DNA from: Gnetum montanum
Lineage: Eukaryota; Streptophyta; Gnetopsida; Gnetales; Gnetaceae
DNA length: 56,997 nt
Reading direction: 5' to 3'
NCBI GenBank assembly: GCA_015680685.1
Contig: MNCI01017812.1
Coordinates: 14,251-71,247, forward strand
Part shown: piece after piece, positions 55,615 to 56,997 of the stretch
How positions within the stretch are numbered: position 1 is the first letter of the stretch
Layout of the letters: every line of letters begins with the position of its first letter
The notes under the pieces: generated by a model
The model's input: only the letters and a program-made list of their open reading frames with translations
The model's database searches: none
Told to the model about the DNA's origin: nothing
Program-made: the position numbers and the translations under genes

Positions 55615-56453
55615 TGATGAGTCACCATTTAGTGCATCGCGATATCGCATACGTGATATTGCAGCCTCGCCACGATATTGTGTATGCGATATCGTAGTTT
55701 GTCTTCTCATCTATAAATAAGAGGAGTCAGTTAGGAGATAGGGAGCTTTTGATCAACTTTAGTTTAAGTGTTAAAGGTTTAGTTCTTGTTTTTCTCTCAA
55801 CCCTTTTCCTCCCAGTGTATGCCCATAGTGTGGTGATTGTAATTGTACGGCATCCTTTATTTGAGTGTGACGTACTTGGACACGCACATGACTGACAATA
55901 AAGATCGAGATTACTTCATCATTGCAACATTCACTTAGTTTAATTAATTATTTATTTAATTGTTATTCACTACTTTCCTAGTTAATCTCTCTCTTACCCT
56001 TAAACTCCTATTAAATGTGGAATGAGTATGACTTGATTACGAGCATTTAAGTATGACTACTTGGTAACCCAGTAGCGTACCTAGGATCTGTGCTTGGTAA
56101 TCCCAGTGGTAGTCGTGCACGAAGTCCAAGATGTGTATGGATGATTGAGGAATGGATGCTCATCGCACTTAGGCTAGCTTAGATTCTCTCTCACCCTTTC
56201 TCTCTTAGCTTAGTTAATATTATCTTCCATTGCCTTCAGGAGTAGCATTAGGTTAGAAACACATCGTACACCTCACTCTGGACTAAACCATATGTGATAA
56301 AGCTAATACTAGTCCAGGTGGGAAGACAATGAACTGTGACCTAAGGCTAACTGTCTAGATGGCACAACTAGTCCATCTGTGGAGTTCAACTGGATCACAC
56401 ATGTAACACTTGTATTCGTATGGTTGAGTGTAGGCATACCTCGCCACTCATCA
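55615..56453 (+). repeat. LTR E (839 bp), flanked by PPT on the left and PBS on the right
   Basis: TGATGAGTC ... CACTCATCA. Palindromic GATATC units lie at 55643-55700 and a TATA box at 55712-55719. AATAAAGATCGAG near 55899 marks R. It belongs to the same superfamily as the LTRs of C and A but a different family. Having a PPT before it and a PBS after it means it was shared between two internal regions, as in tandem elements or a one-LTR-circle insertion. Confidence 0.9.
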
Positions 56454-56454
56454 T

Positions 56455-56472
56455 TGGCGCTGTTGCCAGGGA
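56455..56472 (+). other. Element E primer-binding site (tRNA-Asp type)
   Basis: TGGCGCTGTTGCCAGGGA differs by two transitions from TGGCGCCGTTGCCGGGGA. One base separates it from the LTR. Confidence 0.9.
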
Positions 56473-56594
56473 CGATGCTCGTTATCTAGATTAGTTATAT
56501 CGTACAAGGTCACTGTAAAGGACTTAACGATATATCTTTTAGAAAGAAGTAATTATAAAAAGTCACATACCAATTCACACACAATCTCACAACC

Positions 56595-56997
56595 ATGCCT
56601 CTCCTACAAGATTATAATAATGTCACACCTAGTGAGGAAGTTCATTGGAGAACCAACGAACTATATGATAATGAATATTGGAGCACACAACCTGAGGTGG
56701 GGATTTCTTATAAACATAAACAAAGGCAACATCATCCCAACACACGAAATCATAACTTACCCAATGACGATGAACCCCTACTGGCCACTACAAACTTAAC
56801 GCAAATACAAGAGGTTGTTCGAATCTCCCGTAGGCATCGTAAAGAGAGCCATCTACCTAGGCTCGATTTAAACAACTTCCCTAATTTCTTAGGAGGCTAT
56901 GACTTAGATCCACATCAACATTTACAAGCCTTCTATGATGCCTACACATGGAACAACATTGATAATGGTTGGCAAAAACTCAAGCTCTTTCCTATGA
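56595..56997 (+). CDS. Element E gag, N-terminal 134 codons, open to the window end
   Basis: The ATG at 56595 lies about 140 bp after the LTR and opens a frame without any stop to the edge. It starts M-P-L-L-Q-D-Y-N-N and includes R-I-S-R-R-H-R-K-E-S, then L-P-R-L-D-L-N-N-F-P-N-F-L-G-G-Y-D-L-D-P and H-L-Q-A-F-Y-D-A-Y, matching the broken gag of C near 35160-35270. This is the start of the capsid core. Unlike the other gags here, it shows no damage in the visible part, so E may be the youngest gypsy copy. The rest of the element lies beyond the window. Confidence 0.85.
   Translation, partial: MPLLQDYNNVTPSEEVHWRTNELYDNEYWSTQPEVGISYKHKQRQHHPNTRNHNLPNDDEPLLATTNLTQIQEVVRISRRHRKESHLPRLDLNNFPNFLGGYDLDPHQHLQAFYDAYTWNNIDNGWQKLKLFPM

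Overview
This window looks like intergenic DNA from a land plant with a very large, retrotransposon-filled nuclear genome. A conifer or another gymnosperm is my best guess. That is an inference from the deep nesting of old LTR elements, the AT-rich spacers and the single gene candidate in 57 kb; nothing here fixes the species. About 80% of the window can be assigned to mobile elements, mostly as stacks of insertions whose borders show LTR termini, primer-binding sites (PBS), polypurine tracts (PPT) and target-site duplications (TSDs).

Left stack (1904-22061). Element A, an old Athila-like Ty3/gypsy copy on the + strand, lost its 5' end at an assembly gap. It runs from 1904 to its 3' LTR at 21177-22061 and has an extra, decayed ORF between pol and the 3' LTR. 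It was split at 7680/18045 by Ty1/copia element G (minus strand, 367-bp LTRs, TSD AAATG/AAACG). G was in turn split by a second copia element, H (10583-15001, minus, TSD GGGTG), whose polyprotein has one frameshift.

Middle (22062-32519). An AT-rich spacer leads into a degenerate tandem repeat of roughly 390-450 bp per unit. That repeat is interrupted by a 5'-truncated L1-like LINE (25791-29582, minus, 10-bp TSD) with an unusual C-rich 3' tail. Then comes the only good host gene candidate (30815-31711, continuing out of frame to 31865). It encodes a secreted protein built from about 14 short repeats around an F-x-x-K-S-F-E-V-D core. It has its own TATA box and poly(A) signals, and an apparent 26-bp frameshifting deletion.

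Right stack (32520-56997). Copia element I (minus) is split in its RNase H domain by Athila-like gypsy element C (33275-51048, TSD CCATG/TCATG). C is split inside gag by element D (36295-44228, TSD GCTAT). D has 1.26-1.32-kb LTRs and a gag plus protease remnant but no reverse transcriptase or integrase, so it is a non-autonomous TR-GAG-like element. The 5' LTR of I is broken by two LTRs of another gypsy family in inverted orientation (J and E). E is followed by a PBS and an open gag frame that leaves the window.

Most pol genes are dead. C decayed almost wholly by premature stops explainable as C-to-T or G-to-A changes in a frame that is otherwise kept, while A and I also carry frameshifts. 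Ambiguous bases at 1771, 1903, 39080-39198 and 40802 coincide with structural oddities and mark weak assembly.
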